64,000 nt of DNA from Calocera cornea HHB12733 (GCA_001632435.1 KV424006.1:61261-125260), one strand, 5' to 3'; positions 44,501 through 56,162 are shown, counted from the stretch's first letter. A program made the numbers and translations. The notes: generated by a model not told the origin, from the letters alone.

Positions 44501-44837
44501 GGTGCAGGTCCAGGAGCTTGAGCAAGAGAACGAAGAACTGGATCGGCAGGTCAAGACTGCCCGCGCTGAGCGCTTGATCGAGCGACCCATGGAAGAGGAG
44601 AGGAGACGCCGCGAGGCGATGCAAATGGGTGCTGATGATGGGTTGGCTGACTTCGAGCCGGACGACATGGTATATCGCTGCGAGTGGTGGGAGACCCTGA
44701 ACGAGAGATGCAGAGCTGTGTATCGGACGAAGGGTGTAAGTACATCTCTCCCTTGGCCGCCATACAGGAGCTGAGCGTATGCGCAGGAGCTCTGGGATCA
44801 TATCCTGTCGTCTGATCATATCGGGATGAATAGCTGA
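41547..44837 (+). CDS. Chromodomain and coiled-coil nuclear protein
   Basis: Exons 41547-43601, 43653-44735 and 44787-44837. The first probably also contains a 51-nt in-frame intron at 41884-41934. The product is about 1045 aa with it removed. A chromodomain is at residues 42-95: FFDVESILDEDEAGGKYLIKWKG, then a WKNSWEP block. The middle is Ser/Arg/Glu-rich and disordered with KKRKV-like basic signals, followed by a Val/Glu-rich segment. From about residue 670 to 1000 it is a long coiled coil (REEELEIIRAEKLAATARR, LKVQVQELEQENEELDRQVK). Chromodomains of this type read methylated histone lysines; no shadow domain is seen, so it is not an HP1/Swi6 orthologue. The last exon (ELWDHILSSDHIGMNS) was chosen over an earlier acceptor. 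Confidence 0.75.
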
Positions 44838-45127
44838 ACATTTCATGAACTACTGGGATCTGGGTTGTTGTATTTTCTACTACTGAGACGGCTGCGCATC
44901 ATCAATCATCTAATTGTACGCTTTTGGCACGCTCCACCAGCTAAGCGACGGAATGCGGGGTTCCTGCCCGCCTCGGGACTTCCCTCGGGATTAGTCATCG
45001 GAACTTTCCTCGGGGGTTGCGGCAGAACGTAACATGGGCACTGCGGACAGCATTCAAGCACTTCTTCGACAGTATTAAAGCAGTTTTGGTGGGGCATGGT
45101 TCCCCACAACCAATCTCGGTAAACAGC

Positions 45128-45546
45128 ATGCCTACCCATTTCCTGGCATTCTCCCACAACCCGATCGTCATCGGGACCCAGATGTCCCAGCTCACAGCCA
45201 ACTACCCCGGCAGGGCCACCTGGACGCTCTCATTCTCCCTCGATGAGTTCGAGAATAAAGCGACCGCAGAAAGGACCAAGATTGACTTCGTCCTCCTGGG
45301 TCCGCGTACTACCGACGCCGAATTCGCCGCTATCAATCAGATTGTGACCCGTGTTTGGGGCAGGGTAAAGTTTAGGAAGGACGAGCCGGGCGAGGGGAAG
45401 TGGGTATTGAGGTACGGTGGACAAGTCTTTACTGCGGCAAGAACACGATTGTTGACTCTTTCCATAGGATGCCTGCCAGCTTGCTCACCGAAGAGGGGGA
45501 GAAGGGTGGCATGGTCCGCTGGGTCGGGGAGCAGGTTGAGGGTTGA
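45128..45546 (+). CDS. 120-aa protein, tandem copy a, unknown function
   Basis: Exons 45128-45411 and 45468-45546 with a phase-2 intron give 120 aa. It begins MPTHFLAFSHNP and has VLLGPRTTDAEF, DEPGEGKWVLR and the spliced end MPASLLTEEGEKGG...EQVEG. Exon lengths (284 and 79 nt) are identical to those of copy b at 45934-46350, and residues are similar throughout, so the model is secure. No known domain was recognised; a small alpha/beta protein is plausible. There is no signal peptide or membrane segment. Confidence 0.75.
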
Positions 45547-45800
45547 TGTACGAAGTCAGCCAACATGATCAACTGTGATTCTCGCCATCGTAGCATGAAG
45601 CAGAAGAATGGATGTGATGTTGATCGCCATATCTCGGAATGTGCAAGAGCCTTCCGTTAACCTTCCCGCAGCCCCACCTTGGCGTTCCATATGAGCGTCG
45701 TCGTGCAGTACTTCGCCGCTCCAGAAAGGGTTCCAAGACAACGTGTGCAAGTCACAAGATATTGGACCCTTAGGCTGCGCTGGGCTGTGGCGGCGCGGCT

Positions 45801-45859
45801 GACGTCTCCGACAACTTGTCGGAGACGTCCGCAGGCCATTGGTTGAACCAATGGCCTGC
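45801..45859. promoter_or_regulatory. Two adjacent 29-bp perfect palindromes upstream of copy b
   Basis: 45801-45829 is GACGTCTCCGACAA, a C, then its exact complement. 45831-45859 is GCAGGCCATTGGTT, a G, then its exact complement. They are one base apart. The first carries a GACGTC (CRE/ATF-like) half at each end; the second carries inverted CCAAT boxes. A TTATATA element follows at 45876 and the ATG at 45934. Confidence 0.9.
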
Positions 45860-45875
45860 GGCCTGCTTCTCTGTC

Positions 45876-45882
45876 TTATATA
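45876..45882 (+). promoter_or_regulatory. TATA box of the 120-aa copy b gene
   Basis: TTATATA lies 52 bp before the ATG at 45934 and 17 bp after the second palindrome. Confidence 0.55.
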
Positions 45883-45933
45883 CTGGTCCATGTAGCCACA
45901 TTCAATAGCAACCTTCTCGCTGCAGCGATATTC

Positions 45934-46350
45934 ATGCCCACCCACCTGCTCACGCTGGGGAAAGACCCCGCCATCTCGCACAAGTTCATGGCCCAGCTCG
46001 AAGCAGCCCGGCCCGGCAAGTACACCGCGACTCTCACCCACTCGCCAGACGAGTTCGAGGAATATGCGAAAGAGCAGAAGGAAAAGATCGACTTCGTCCT
46101 CCTGGGCGCCGCGCAGACCGATGATCAGGTCGCGAATGCCAAGACCATTGTCGCAAGCGTTTGGGGAAAGGCGAAGGAGAGCAAGGACGAGCCGGGAGAG
46201 GGTTTGTGGGTGCTCAGGTGCGCAACAGCTGTCACATGGCGAATAATGGATTTTGATGACCCCCCTTACAGGATCCCTACCAGTTTGCTCACGAAGGAGG
46301 GCAAGGAAGGTGGATTTATCAAGTTCTTCCTGGAGCAGGTCGAGGGATAG
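45934..46350 (+). CDS. 120-aa protein, tandem copy b, unknown function
   Basis: Exons 45934-46217 and 46272-46350 give 120 aa, starting MPTHLLTLGKDP. Shared blocks with copy a: KIDFVLLG, then DEPGEG-WVLR, then SLLT-EG-EGG. The intron is in the same phase-2 position inside the codon for the Arg of VLR. No known family was recognised. Its upstream region differs sharply from that of copy a because of the twin palindromes and a clear TATA box, so the two copies are probably regulated differently. Confidence 0.78.
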   Translation: MPTHLLTLGKDPAISHKFMAQLEAARPGKYTATLTHSPDEFEEYAKEQKEKIDFVLLGAAQTDDQVANAKTIVASVWGKAKESKDEPGEGLWVLRCATAVTWRIMDFDDPPYRIPTSLLTKEGKEGGFIKFFLEQVEG

Positions 46351-46755
46351 GACTTGTGCCAAACAATGGCATTGTACTCGGTATGTTAAATCAAGTCAAA
46401 TGTAGCAGTTCAAGGTCCTCAGTGTATGGAAGGATAATGGGCGTACTTGAGATCCATCCATCGTCTCCATTCACCCGTGCGAGATAGAGAAGAGCGGCAG
46501 TTGATATGTGCTGGTTGTCCAAATCCTTGGTCGGTGGTCGACGTGCGTTGCAGCTTGGCCCACATAGAACGGGTCACGTTCTCGAGTTGCGTGCGGATCT
46601 TGAGCAGCAGACCATACACGAATGGCAGGGCATGAGCTTATTCCTGTCTGAAGATATGCATCCATCCATCCGAGTGAGTTTCCAGAGGTCTGAAGGGCCG
46701 TAAGCCACACGTCAACGAAAGATGAGGGACAAGCACTCACCAGTTGGCGGTACGC

Positions 46756-47437
46756 TCAGCGGCGCCTCTTGAAGCTCGTGAGTGCCTCTTCAGCACCTCT
46801 CCACCTCGTCTTCGTGCTCTGTGTGATCCTCGTGGTCTCTTTCCTCCGCCTGCTAGGCACGTCCTTCTCTATCCTCCCAAGCACGACACGAGCGCTTCCC
46901 TCCGCCGCCTCCATAGCCTCCTTCAGCACGTTATCCGCCCCATTCCACATCCTAATCTTGTCATCCATCCCTGGGTTCAGGAGACGGTTCTCCTTCCTGG
47001 TCATGGCTGACTTGGGCTTCTGGGGATTCCACCGGACGGGGCCATGCAGCATCTGCGAGATGAGCGGGTAGACAACCGTGAACCGCATCCGGGAGAGGTT
47101 GCGCATCGCTCTGTGGGGCACGGTGCTCTTGAGCGGACTCGCTGACAGGATGAGCATGGAGATACTGTTGTGCACTGTCACAATGTATTAGCACCGGCAA
47201 GACCGCAGAGAAGGGAGACAGCGCACTCCTCTCCTCCCAGTCCGCGTACCACCGCTCCTTGGCCTCGTCATGCTCTGCCTTGCGCTCCAACTCCTTTACC
47301 ACCGTCGCAGCATCCTCGAACACCGGACGGTATATCGCTCGCAAGTTGTTTCTGGCACCGGCATGGTGCTTCACGCCGGCTGCGGACGCTCGCAGGACGA
47401 GCCGGTAGAGTGAGGTGAAGCGGGCGGGAAGAGGCAT
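46756..47437 (-). CDS. Small LYR-motif-like (mitochondrial?) protein
   Basis: Exons 47437-47227 and 47174-46756 joined across a 52-nt phase-1 intron give 209 aa. The N-terminus MPLPARFTSLYRLVLRASAAG contains the L-Y-R tripeptide followed by basic residues and a later IYRPVF. This is the pattern of LYR-motif proteins that act with mitochondrial acyl carrier protein as assembly factors. The second exon (SASPLKSTVPHRAMRNLSRMRF, GPVRWNPQKPKSAM) looks like a fungal extension. The family assignment is tentative; it might also be a fungal family of unknown function. The C-terminus is basic (TSFKRRR). Confidence 0.55.
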
Positions 47438-48010
47438 GCAGAACGAAAGTTTGGACCCTCGCTGTGAACTTCAGGTTGTGTGCGGACGGCCGTGGACGAC
47501 CTATGATCTATCTGTGACAATAGACTCAATCCAATAATTCCTCTCTCATGCCTCCTCTATTCATCGAATGGCCATGCGACTTGCATTTCTCAGATCGCCT
47601 TCACCTGCCGGCACATACAGCCCGGATGACTTCGTTGAAACCCGTCGCATTGGCATCCCCAACGCATCAACGGTTCTAATGACGGCGGATTTGCTGCTCG
47701 GCGCCCGATATCGTGCTTCTTGACTACCTCCAACAACTATGGACATCGGAGTAGTCGGCTATTGATGACGCTGCGTACTTCAACTTGGATACTGATGTTA
47801 TCGGCGACTTGTTCGGATGAATGCGTCGACGCGTCTATAGCCGGCTGCTCGTCATCAACAGCTCGTCCCCAACCATGATAGAGGCGTCGTCTCAGTGTAG
47901 GGCGTTGGTGGGGGACGACCGGGTGGTCGACCACCTCCTCATCTGTCGGCATGCTCGAAACGACATCCCCAATGGTCCACAACCATGCGCCCTGTTGTTC
48001 GAAACCTGGC

Positions 48011-48016
48011 ATATAA
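48011..48016 (+). promoter_or_regulatory. TATA box of the acyltransferase gene
   Basis: TATAAA in GGCATATAAAGG, about 60 bp before the ATG at 48074. It supports that start over the longer open frame from 48041. Confidence 0.55.
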
Positions 48017-48073
48017 AGGACATGGCAGAGAACGACCTCCGTGCTCCTCATCGCTTCCCGACTTTCACCCAGC

Positions 48074-49814
48074 ATGTCCTCCCCATGGTCTTGGCAGCAA
48101 GGTCCGCCCGCATTCATGGTATCTGCTGGCCTGCCAGATGAAGTGACAGCCCGAACCTGGAACCGCCCCTTCTGGGGCGGCGAGCTCGCCTTCGCCATCG
48201 GCAACGTCGCCAACCCCGGGTTCTCCGACATGCTCCTCAGCTGCCACATCAACATCCCGTCCACGACGAGCCTGGTGATAGATTATGTCCGCCGTGCGAC
48301 TCGTGCCTTGCGCTGGTCACACCCGGGCATCGCGGCCACCATTGCTTTTCCGCCGTTCACGAGCCTTGCGGACTTCAAGCCCGAGCAGGGGAGGCTCGTC
48401 TATCAGACCGCTGCGAGCGAGAAGGACGTCAGCGACTGGCTTGATGAGGTCGTCTTCGACAAGAGCTTCTACCTCTCTGCCGCTGAGGGTGACCTCAACC
48501 GCGCACTCGACGCGCTCAAGAAAGAAATCGGCGCCATCACGACCCCGCGCACGCAGTGGATGCTCAAAGTCAACTTCATCTCCGACGCCGAGTCGAACAA
48601 GCATGCCGTGCTGATACAGACAGGGCATGTCATATTTGACGGTATTGGCACTTTCGAGGTGCTCGATCTGTGGCTGCATGAGCTTGCGCGGGTCCTGACG
48701 CAGGAGAAGGAGGGATGCCAATGGGGCGAGGAAGCGGCCAGGCTGGCCAAGGCGGTCCCAGACCGTCTGCCTGAGCCATGGTCCGCCCAGCCCACTCCTG
48801 CCGATCATCCCGTCATGAAGGAGATATATGCCTCTCTTCAGATGCCGCCAGTTCGTGCTTTATGACACCGTTCAAAGACTAGTGTCTGATTTCGTGCAGG
48901 TCCAGTTTGGATTGCCCGTCATGCACCCGGACGCGGTTCCAACATACACCGGTACCATCCTCAAGACGTTCGCCGCCCCTCTGGCCGAGAACCTGCGTCT
49001 CGCCGCCCGCACGAACGGCTGCGGCGTTTTCAGCGCGATCGTCGCGGCGAACTACCTGTCGATCCTGTCCCTCAATCCACCCACCACCTTCGACGGGGAG
49101 CTTCACGCCCGGATCCTGCCAAACGCCTCCGACCTGCGTGCCAAGTACCTCGCCGGCGGCGCGGCGTCGAAGAAGGACCGGCGCACGTGGCAGGTCGCGA
49201 GTGCGCTCGGCGGCGGAGTCATCAGCGCCCGCCGGCTGGAGCGCTTCCTGCAGAGCGACGGGGTGGTGCGGCCAGGGGACGTGTGGACGCTCGCGCGCGA
49301 GCTGCAGGCGCAGGTCACTGCCCAGGCGCCGTATCAGGCCACGGCGGCCTACTGGGTGCCGGACGCGATCGCCATGATGATGGCGTCGTTCTTCAGCGCC
49401 GCGCCGGCGTGAGTCCCCTGCTCCTGTGTGCCTCACGACGAATACTGAAGCGCGGGATACGGTAGCGCGATCCCGAAGGACAAGGTGGTGAACGTCTCCT
49501 CGATGGGGCTGATGGACGACTCGCTCTCCGCGTCGTACCCGGCCAACTCGGCCAGGCCGGTGCTAACGATCTCGCACCCAGTGTTCAGCGGGATCGGCCC
49601 CGCGCTGCCGTCGAACGAGCTGGGCGCGCTCGTCCACCCCTACACCTGGCAGCGCACGCTCTTCCTCAGCTTCTCCTTCCCCGCCGCGGCCCTGGGAAGC
49701 GTCGAGGAGCAGCGGGCGCGGGACGCGGAAGGCGAGCCGACGCTGTATGGGTATGTGGAACGGTTCTCAGGGTTGCTCAGGGAGCTGGCGGATACGAGCG
49801 CGCTTCCTAATTAG
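48074..49814 (+). CDS. HxxxDG-type acyltransferase (condensation/BAHD-like fold)
   Basis: Exons 48074-48850, 48900-49408 and 49466-49814 keep phase and give 544 aa. The motif GHVIFDGIGTFEVLDLW near residue 190 fits H-x3-D-G, the catalytic histidine motif of CoA-dependent acyltransferases and NRPS condensation domains. The C-terminal half has an alternating Ala-rich stretch and ends HPYTWQRTLFLSFSFP. No signal peptide or membrane span was seen. Substrate cannot be told. It stands alone, with no NRPS, P450 or other secondary-metabolism gene beside it, unless the downstream SDR pair is related. The first intron uses an unusual GTTCGT donor. Confidence 0.7.
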
Positions 49815-51423
49815 GATACCTACGTAGAAGGATGGAAGGAGGTGCTGCGCGGGAAGAGGGAAGATGGTGATGTGATGTGATATGATGTGATAGCTAGGGA
49901 GAATGAATGACATTGTTTAAGTTATTGACAATGCGTTGATTCTGGCACTGGACTTCGCGGTTGGGAGGGCCTGCCAGGGACGGGAATAGCGGTGCAGGGT
50001 AAGAAGGCGGGAACCCTTGGGCGGTGTGGAACGGATGGAATGTGCTGTAGGGAAGGGATGGACTGTATGGATGGCACGTCTACTGGTCCACATGATAGAA
50101 GTTCAGAAGAGGAAGGGGAGCAAGGACCCTGGAGTGTCAGTCTCAGTCTCAGGCGGCTGGAGACGGGAGACGGGGGACGCTGGAGAGGTCATATTTCAGT
50201 TATCCATTGGATTGTGGTCATATGTCGTTAATGCACGGCCCAAAAGGGGAAGCTGACTCGCCCAATGGGGGCACCAAGTGAAACAACACTTGGAAGAAGT
50301 GCCGGCTTCTGCTGTACTACCGCAGTAGCTTCGCTAGTGCCTCGCTGCAGTAATAGTGTTGTTGGTTGGCTGAGGGAAGGTGCTCCTGCAGTGCAAGGCC
50401 GGACCGGACAGGGCGGGCCACGGACGGATATTGAGGAGCAGCACCCTCAAAGAAGCCGCACCCGCCCGCGGCCAGCTTATACACCCGAGTGTGCTTCTGC
50501 TTCCTGAATCAGACCCTGGGCGGCTTCGGGTTCGCGCTCGTTACCCCACAAGGCGCATTCCTCCGATAAACATGCCTCCGCGTCCATTGGCCATTCAGCG
50601 GCCGCAGCCTTGTTCAGAGCCTTCTTTCTCCTGTGTAAGGGCCTTGTGCGTCGCCGGCTTCACGGCGGCACACGGGCACACGGGCACACGAGGCAGCAAA
50701 GCACGCTGTCTCACGTCTAAACGGTCTAAACAGACAGCGCGCACCGCGCCGCCTCGCGCCGCGCTTCCCTGGTACGGATCTCTGGGTCCGCCAGCGCACG
50801 CCGCCGACAGCGATAGAATCGGGATTGGGATTGGGATTCAGGAAGCAGGAAGCAGGAAGGCAGGGTGCACGCAGCTGTTCGCAGTGCAGTGGGTGGGCCA
50901 GATGGGGAAGGGCGTTGGGCGTTGGGCGGTGGGCGTTGGGTGTTGGGCCGAGGGTGGGAATTCTCGAAGGGGCGGAAGGGTGGGAAGCGGAACACGAGGG
51001 AGGGTGAGGGCGAGGGCGATATGAACCCCTCTCCCTTCTCCCTTCTCCCTTCTCCCGCGTGCCCTTCTCCCGCCCCATCCCATCTCCATATCAGACGGGC
51101 GCATCATCCCCTGCACCAGCGCTGGACCGCCCCCGCCCCTCCCATTCCCGCCTCGCCTCGACGCTCCACTGCCAGCTCATCCCTCTCAATCCCGCCGCCT
51201 CGCCGCCGCCCCGCTGGCCGAACGCCAAATCCGCTGCTCGTGAATATATCCCCCCTGACCCTCGACCCTAGCCCGTCGCCGCATCTCTTGCCTCTTGCTC
51301 ATCGCCCGGTCTACTGCCTCGCTGAAGGGTACTGTGCTCAGGGCCGGCGCTCGGATCGATCTTGAATCTGTGATCTGCGATCTGTAACCGACCTGAGAGT
51401 CGTGGGAGAAGAGGATCGCACCG
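49815..51423. other. Gap with several short tandem repeats
   Basis: No gene was recognised. Short arrays stand out: GTGAT-type repeats near 49866-49890, GGGATT units at about 50820-50837, GGAAGCA units just after, a 7-bp GGGCGTT array at about 50911-50947 and CTTCTCC units at about 51030-51056. The last ones lie 370-600 bp before the next gene. Confidence 0.5.
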
Positions 51424-53008
51424 ATGGCCCCGCTCTTCAGCTTCCACCGCTCCTCGACGCAGTCCAACACGTCCAATGGCAGCGACAAGACACTCGTCGG
51501 CTCGGACGGGCGCGCTTCCCCGTCCCACCCCTCCGAAAAGAAGCAGCGGGCGAAGCACTCCCAGTCAGCGGACTACGACGTCCTCGCCGCGCCGGACGGG
51601 AGCGTCGTGCGCGTGCGCAGCGAGGGCAGGCCCCCGCCCGACAAGCTCAAGCGCCAGAGCTTCGACACCGTCCTCGCCGTCGCGAAGGAGACGATCCGCG
51701 CGCTCCGCTCGCTCGGCGTCCACTCCTGCGCGGCGGGGGACCTGGCGGCAAGGGTGTATGGGGCGATGCGGGTGCCTGCTGTGCGTGCGCGTTCCTTCAC
51801 CCAACCGCGGGATTCGGGCTGATCATCTCGGCTGGGAGCAGGAGATCGACCTCTTCCTGCTGACGGACAAGCTGGACTACGCCCAGGTCCTGCGCAGGCT
51901 CACAGCGCACAACCCAAAGTTCTTCCTCCTCCCGCTCTACCCGGTGCTGTCCGGCTCGGCCCCCGCGCTCGACCCCTCCCCGTACGACCAAGCGCTGTAC
52001 TACCGCCCCAGTGCGCCCGCAGCCTCCGGGCCAATCCCGATCAACCTGCTCCTCCCGCCGACGCCGGTCGTGCCCTACCTGACCTCGGCGGACATCCACT
52101 GGCGCGAGTCCTTCCCGCTCCTCCCGCTCCCGCTCGTCCTGCTTGAGAAACTCCGCACCTGGGTATCAGCCCGCTACGTCCCCTCCTCCACGCCCATAAC
52201 GTTGCAGGACCGCCGCCGCCAGTGGACAGAGCACGCCGACATCGACACGCTCATGGCTGCGCTCCTGCGCGCCCGCACAAACTTGAGGAAGGAACGCATA
52301 TGCGCACCGTTGTTCGAGAGCGACCAGGCGGAGCTCGAGCTCGAGCGCTGGGTAAGAGAGTACTGCGCCGTCCACCCAGAGACGAGGATCATGTGGACCG
52401 TGCTGGGGATCCGGCTGCCCGACCGGGGCCCCGGTGCGCTCAGCCGCTCGCAGAGCCGCTCCTCCGGGTCCAGCTCGTCCCTGCCCCCGCCGACGCCGCA
52501 GTTCGCCCAGCAGCAACTTGCCCCGCACCAACAGCCACACCAGCAGCAGCAGCGGCAGCAGCGACAGCAACAGCCGCCGCGGCCGAGCTTCTCCTCAGAG
52601 CACCGCAGCATCCTCTCCCGCCCCTCCATGAGCTTCTCACGCTCCCACACGCCTATCCCAGAGTCCCAGCCCCATCCGCCGCTGCCCCCGCCCCCGCTTC
52701 CCACATCTATACCCGTTCCCGGCTCCCCCCGCCCCTCAGCAGTGGCGGACAGCTACCCGCGCTCGCCGCCCACCGCGCGCCCGACCTGGGGGCCTATGTC
52801 CCCCGCTCCAGCTCCGCCAAGCAGGCCGCAGGCACAGCTGCCCACCCGGCCGCCCAGTGCCCCCCCGAGTAGCGGGAGGGCTGCGCTGGCGGCGGGAGGG
52901 ACGACGGCGGGGACGCTGAGGAGCAAGAGCCCGTTCTTGAGGAAGAAGAGCAGTGCGCGGCTGAGGGAGAGGACGAGGGAAGAGAGCTATTTTGATTGGG
53001 ATGACTAG
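51424..53008 (+). CDS. Nucleotidyltransferase-like basidiomycete protein with Pro/Ser-rich tail
   Basis: Exons 51424-51780 and 51842-53008 (61-nt intron, phase 0) give 507 aa. After a Ser-rich start, KRQSFDTVLAVAKETIRALRSLGVHSCAAGDLAARVYG followed by EIDLFLL resembles the start of nucleotidyltransferase-like domains in which a G-S segment precedes D-x-D. Here the G-S is replaced (AAGDLA) and only EID remains, so catalysis is doubtful. Further conserved-looking pieces: NPKFFLLPLYP, IPINLLLPP and ADIDTLMAALLRA. From about residue 325 the chain is Pro/Ser/Gln-rich and ends with a basic segment and EESYFDWDD. The family memory is moderate; function unknown. Confidence 0.6.
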
Positions 53009-54240
53009 CTACATACGATTAAGCACCGAGAATGTAAGGGGAAAGAATAGGGTTGGTGGGGGGTTCTTGCAAGGGCTCGAGGGGAGCCAGGGAACCGAGG
53101 CGCGGCTGCTTGGCAGATGAGCCACAACTGTTTGGAGTGCGCTCGAGCGCCTGTAACATCACTTGTCAATAGCTTCTTGTATTCTGGTACCTCCGCTCGG
53201 GTCATGCAAATGGTTTGAGAGACCGATTGACTGCTCAAGAAGGGTTGTTGAGGATGCGCTGGCAGCTTATATTTTAGCTCGACGCGAGCTACGTGGCACC
53301 CGGCCGGAATTGCAGGCGCCAGGGGGCCTCTTTCACCGCTGGCAATAGGCGATACACAGTCATAAACAGCACTTTCGGTGTGATGGCTGCCAACGACCTC
53401 TTGACCTACATACTCCCTTCCTGATTGCAGCTGTATATCGTTGAAAGCATCTTTCCGGGATCTGGCTCCCTAGCCGTCGAGGTACGGGGCAGAACTTTTG
53501 GTACAGCTCGCGCGTCTCTAAGCAGCTTACCTCTTTCCCACACATCGACGGAACCAATGGCTCAGCCCTACAATGTATTTCCCTCGAAGCCGAGCTTACA
53601 GTATATTGGCTACGTGATGATCGGGTGGTCGCAGCCTGGGAACAATGCAACAGGAAGATCTAGCAGTAATGTATGAGATCTTCCTTACCTAGACGTGCCG
53701 TTCAAGCCCCGCATCTGAAGCTCTGAAGGATGGCTCAACTGTTCTGTTGAACCCCGCCTTTTCCCGCTCCCTATGCATCGTTAGATCGTGGTGACATGAT
53801 GGGCGCACCATGGGAACCGACCCCGCCTCAACCCAGGCACTTCCGTTTGTCCGGGTGGCAGTGCATCATGGAGACCCATGGGACCTCTATAGAAACGGCA
53901 ATAGCCCGCCCACGACGTCGGTTGTAAGGGGCAGGGTCTCGGCCCTCTGATCACGTAAGCTCGCCTACTTCTCCCGTCGCTGCCCCCATCTCGTAGGGTC
54001 GCTCAGGGACGGCCAACTCCCATGTTCAGCGCCACTTTATTTGGGCTGAACAACGCCTGAGCTACTTGCTTCGCTGTCTGATGATGATGCTGCGTCTGAT
54101 TCTGGGATATGGGTGCCGAATTGCGCTGGTGTACGCGTCTAGTGGCCCTGTGAGCCGTACACAGGATGGTGTCGGCTGCTGGACACTACGCAGTCCCTGA
54201 TTTGTTTGCGAGATCTTCCTTGATGGTCATTATCGGCACC
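53009..54240. other. Gap upstream of the SDR pair
   Basis: No gene recognised. The part from about 53840 on shares short blocks (GTGGC-GTGCATC-TGGA, CAGCGCCACTTT) with 55690-55795 upstream of the second SDR gene, so the duplicated unit seems to include the promoter. Confidence 0.4.
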
Positions 54241-54248
54241 TATATATT
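54241..54248 (+). promoter_or_regulatory. TATA box of SDR gene 1
   Basis: TATATATT, 123 bp before the ATG at 54364. The second SDR gene has its TATA box at nearly the same spacing. Confidence 0.55.
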
Positions 54249-54363
54249 GGAGGCAGGGAGCGCCCTCTGCGTCGTACCAACACCAAGCAACATCCGTCTG
54301 CTCTACCGACCTATCTGTAGCAATTTTAACAACCCCAACTTCAACCTCCAATATCTGCCCAAC

Positions 54364-55569
54364 ATGAAGATGACAGTGTGGAAGTTCCTGCCGGAGCAGT
54401 ACCGCACCCTTCCGAAGCCCGAGACTTACGCACCCTCGCTCGCCGGGAAGGTCGTTATAATCACGGGAGCCAATGTCGGACTGGGCTTGGAGGCTGCCAA
54501 GCACTTGGCGACGATGAACCCTGAGCGACTGATCCTCGCGTGCCGCGATCCGAAGAAGGCGCAGAGGGCCGTGTCTGATATTCAGAAGGTAACCGGGGTC
54601 AAGAGCATCGAGACGTGGCAGCTTGATATCTCGAGCAATGCCAGTGTCAAGGCTTTCGCCGATAAGTTCGCGAAGGAGGGAGGTGGAAAGCTGGATATTT
54701 TGGTACGACAATCAGATCAAGAGTACGTCCCAGAACTCAGATTGTTAACAGATCGAGAACGCGGGTGTTAATGTCCCAAAGCTGGAGCGTACGCCGGATG
54801 GTTGGGAGAAGAAGTCGGTTCATTTCTCCGCCTTCTTGGGAGGTGACTGACATCCCTCCGCAGCATCGGTGTCAACCACCTCGGTACCTCTCACCTCGCC
54901 TTCCGCATGCTACCCCACCTGCTCCAAGCGCCTCAGCCTCGCCTTGTCATTCTGGCTAGCGACGTACACTACTTCACCAAGCAGCCCGAGCTGATGAACC
55001 GGCCCGATCTCCTGCAATCGCTCAACAAGGACAAGCCCGCCAACAAGTTCGAGGCGTTTGATGGCATACAGAGATATGATATCTCGAAGAGTGGGTGTTC
55101 CAGGACTTCCTGGTGAAGTGACGGCTGACCGTTGCGATAGCGATGAATGTTCTCTGGGGCCGCGTGCTAGCAAGGCACATCCCCTTCTCCTCGCCCCTCA
55201 CCGTGTCGACCGTCAACCCCGGCTTTTGCGTCTCCGCCCTGTTGCGTGACCAACCCATTGGGCTGCGCATCTTCGCCAGCCTTGTGGGTCGTACTACCGA
55301 GGTGGGTAGCAGGACGATCGTCCACGCCGCCGTAGCGCCCCAGGTGCAGGGCAAGACGGGTGTCTATTTCAGCAGCTGCGAGGAGGCAGAGCCTAGTGAC
55401 TTCGTCATTAGCAAGGCGGGAGGGGAGACGGAAGAAAAGCTTTGGGTACGTGTTCATGACCTTAGGACGCGTCCAGCTGCTGATTAGATCTTAGACCGAA
55501 ACGATCAGAATCCTGGGCAAGGTCGACCCCGAGGTACCCCGCATCGTGCAGACGTACTTGAGCTGTTGA
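54364..55569 (+). CDS. Short-chain dehydrogenase/reductase 1 (retinol-dehydrogenase-like)
   Basis: Five exons, 54364-54702, 54752-54813, 54864-55090, 55141-55445 and 55495-55569, give 335 aa. Rossmann-fold signature VVIITGANVGLGLEAAKHLA (TGxxxGxG), the cofactor-side ACRDPKKA (favours NADP), LDIS and ENAG. The active site is YDISK (Tyr and Lys of Y-x3-K), with the Ser probably in VILASDVHY. EKNIGVNHLGTSH spans the third splice junction. Exon lengths are identical to those of the second gene, confirming the acceptors, including the downstream TTAG at 55491-55494. Similar to fungal RDH/WW-domain-oxidoreductase-like enzymes; substrate unknown. Confidence 0.85.
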
Positions 55570-56041
55570 TAGACATTCCCTTGGATACCAATATCTTGCT
55601 GCCTTCCAACAGGTGTTCGGCAGCTGCCAGTTCTAATACAACCCGTTTATCTGCACTTGTCTCTTGCGCTGAACGTCGTCGGACACCTAAGGCGGCCCGA
55701 GTGGCGGTGCATCGTGGAACACGAAACCCAGATGACGTCAGCCTACCTTGTCATCTCCCTGCGCTTCGCCCGCCCACGTCCAGCGCCACTTTCCTTTAGC
55801 CTTTGCGCCTGCCCATGTTGGCCGCCATCGTTCCGCGCCACTTCGTTTACGTGGACGACTACGAATCTTGTCCTTTTTCTGTCTGCCAACGATGCTTGAT
55901 CTCATCCTTGAGAGCGGGCGCCGTGTATATGGGTAACGCCTTGGCTTCGCCGGCCGTCGAGGGGCAGCCGTTGGATGCTTGACGGTCGATTACCCATGAT
56001 ATGTTCGCGAGCTGTCTATCATTATGGGTATTCTCGTGATC

Positions 56042-56049
56042 TATATAAG
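56042..56049 (+). promoter_or_regulatory. TATA box of SDR gene 2
   Basis: TATATAAG, 121 bp before the ATG at 56163. Confidence 0.6.
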
Positions 56050-56162
56050 GAGGACGGCCACATCGTCTGTCTTCCCACTACCGACGGAACATCTGTCTGC
56101 TGCTACGTGTCTCGTGCTGGATTTACCATCCTAAGCTTACTTCTCCCTCTTATCTGCCCAAC

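Noticed and set aside
48879..49436. Minus-strand frame of 185 codons
   Set aside because: Exact shadow of the second exon of the acyltransferase.
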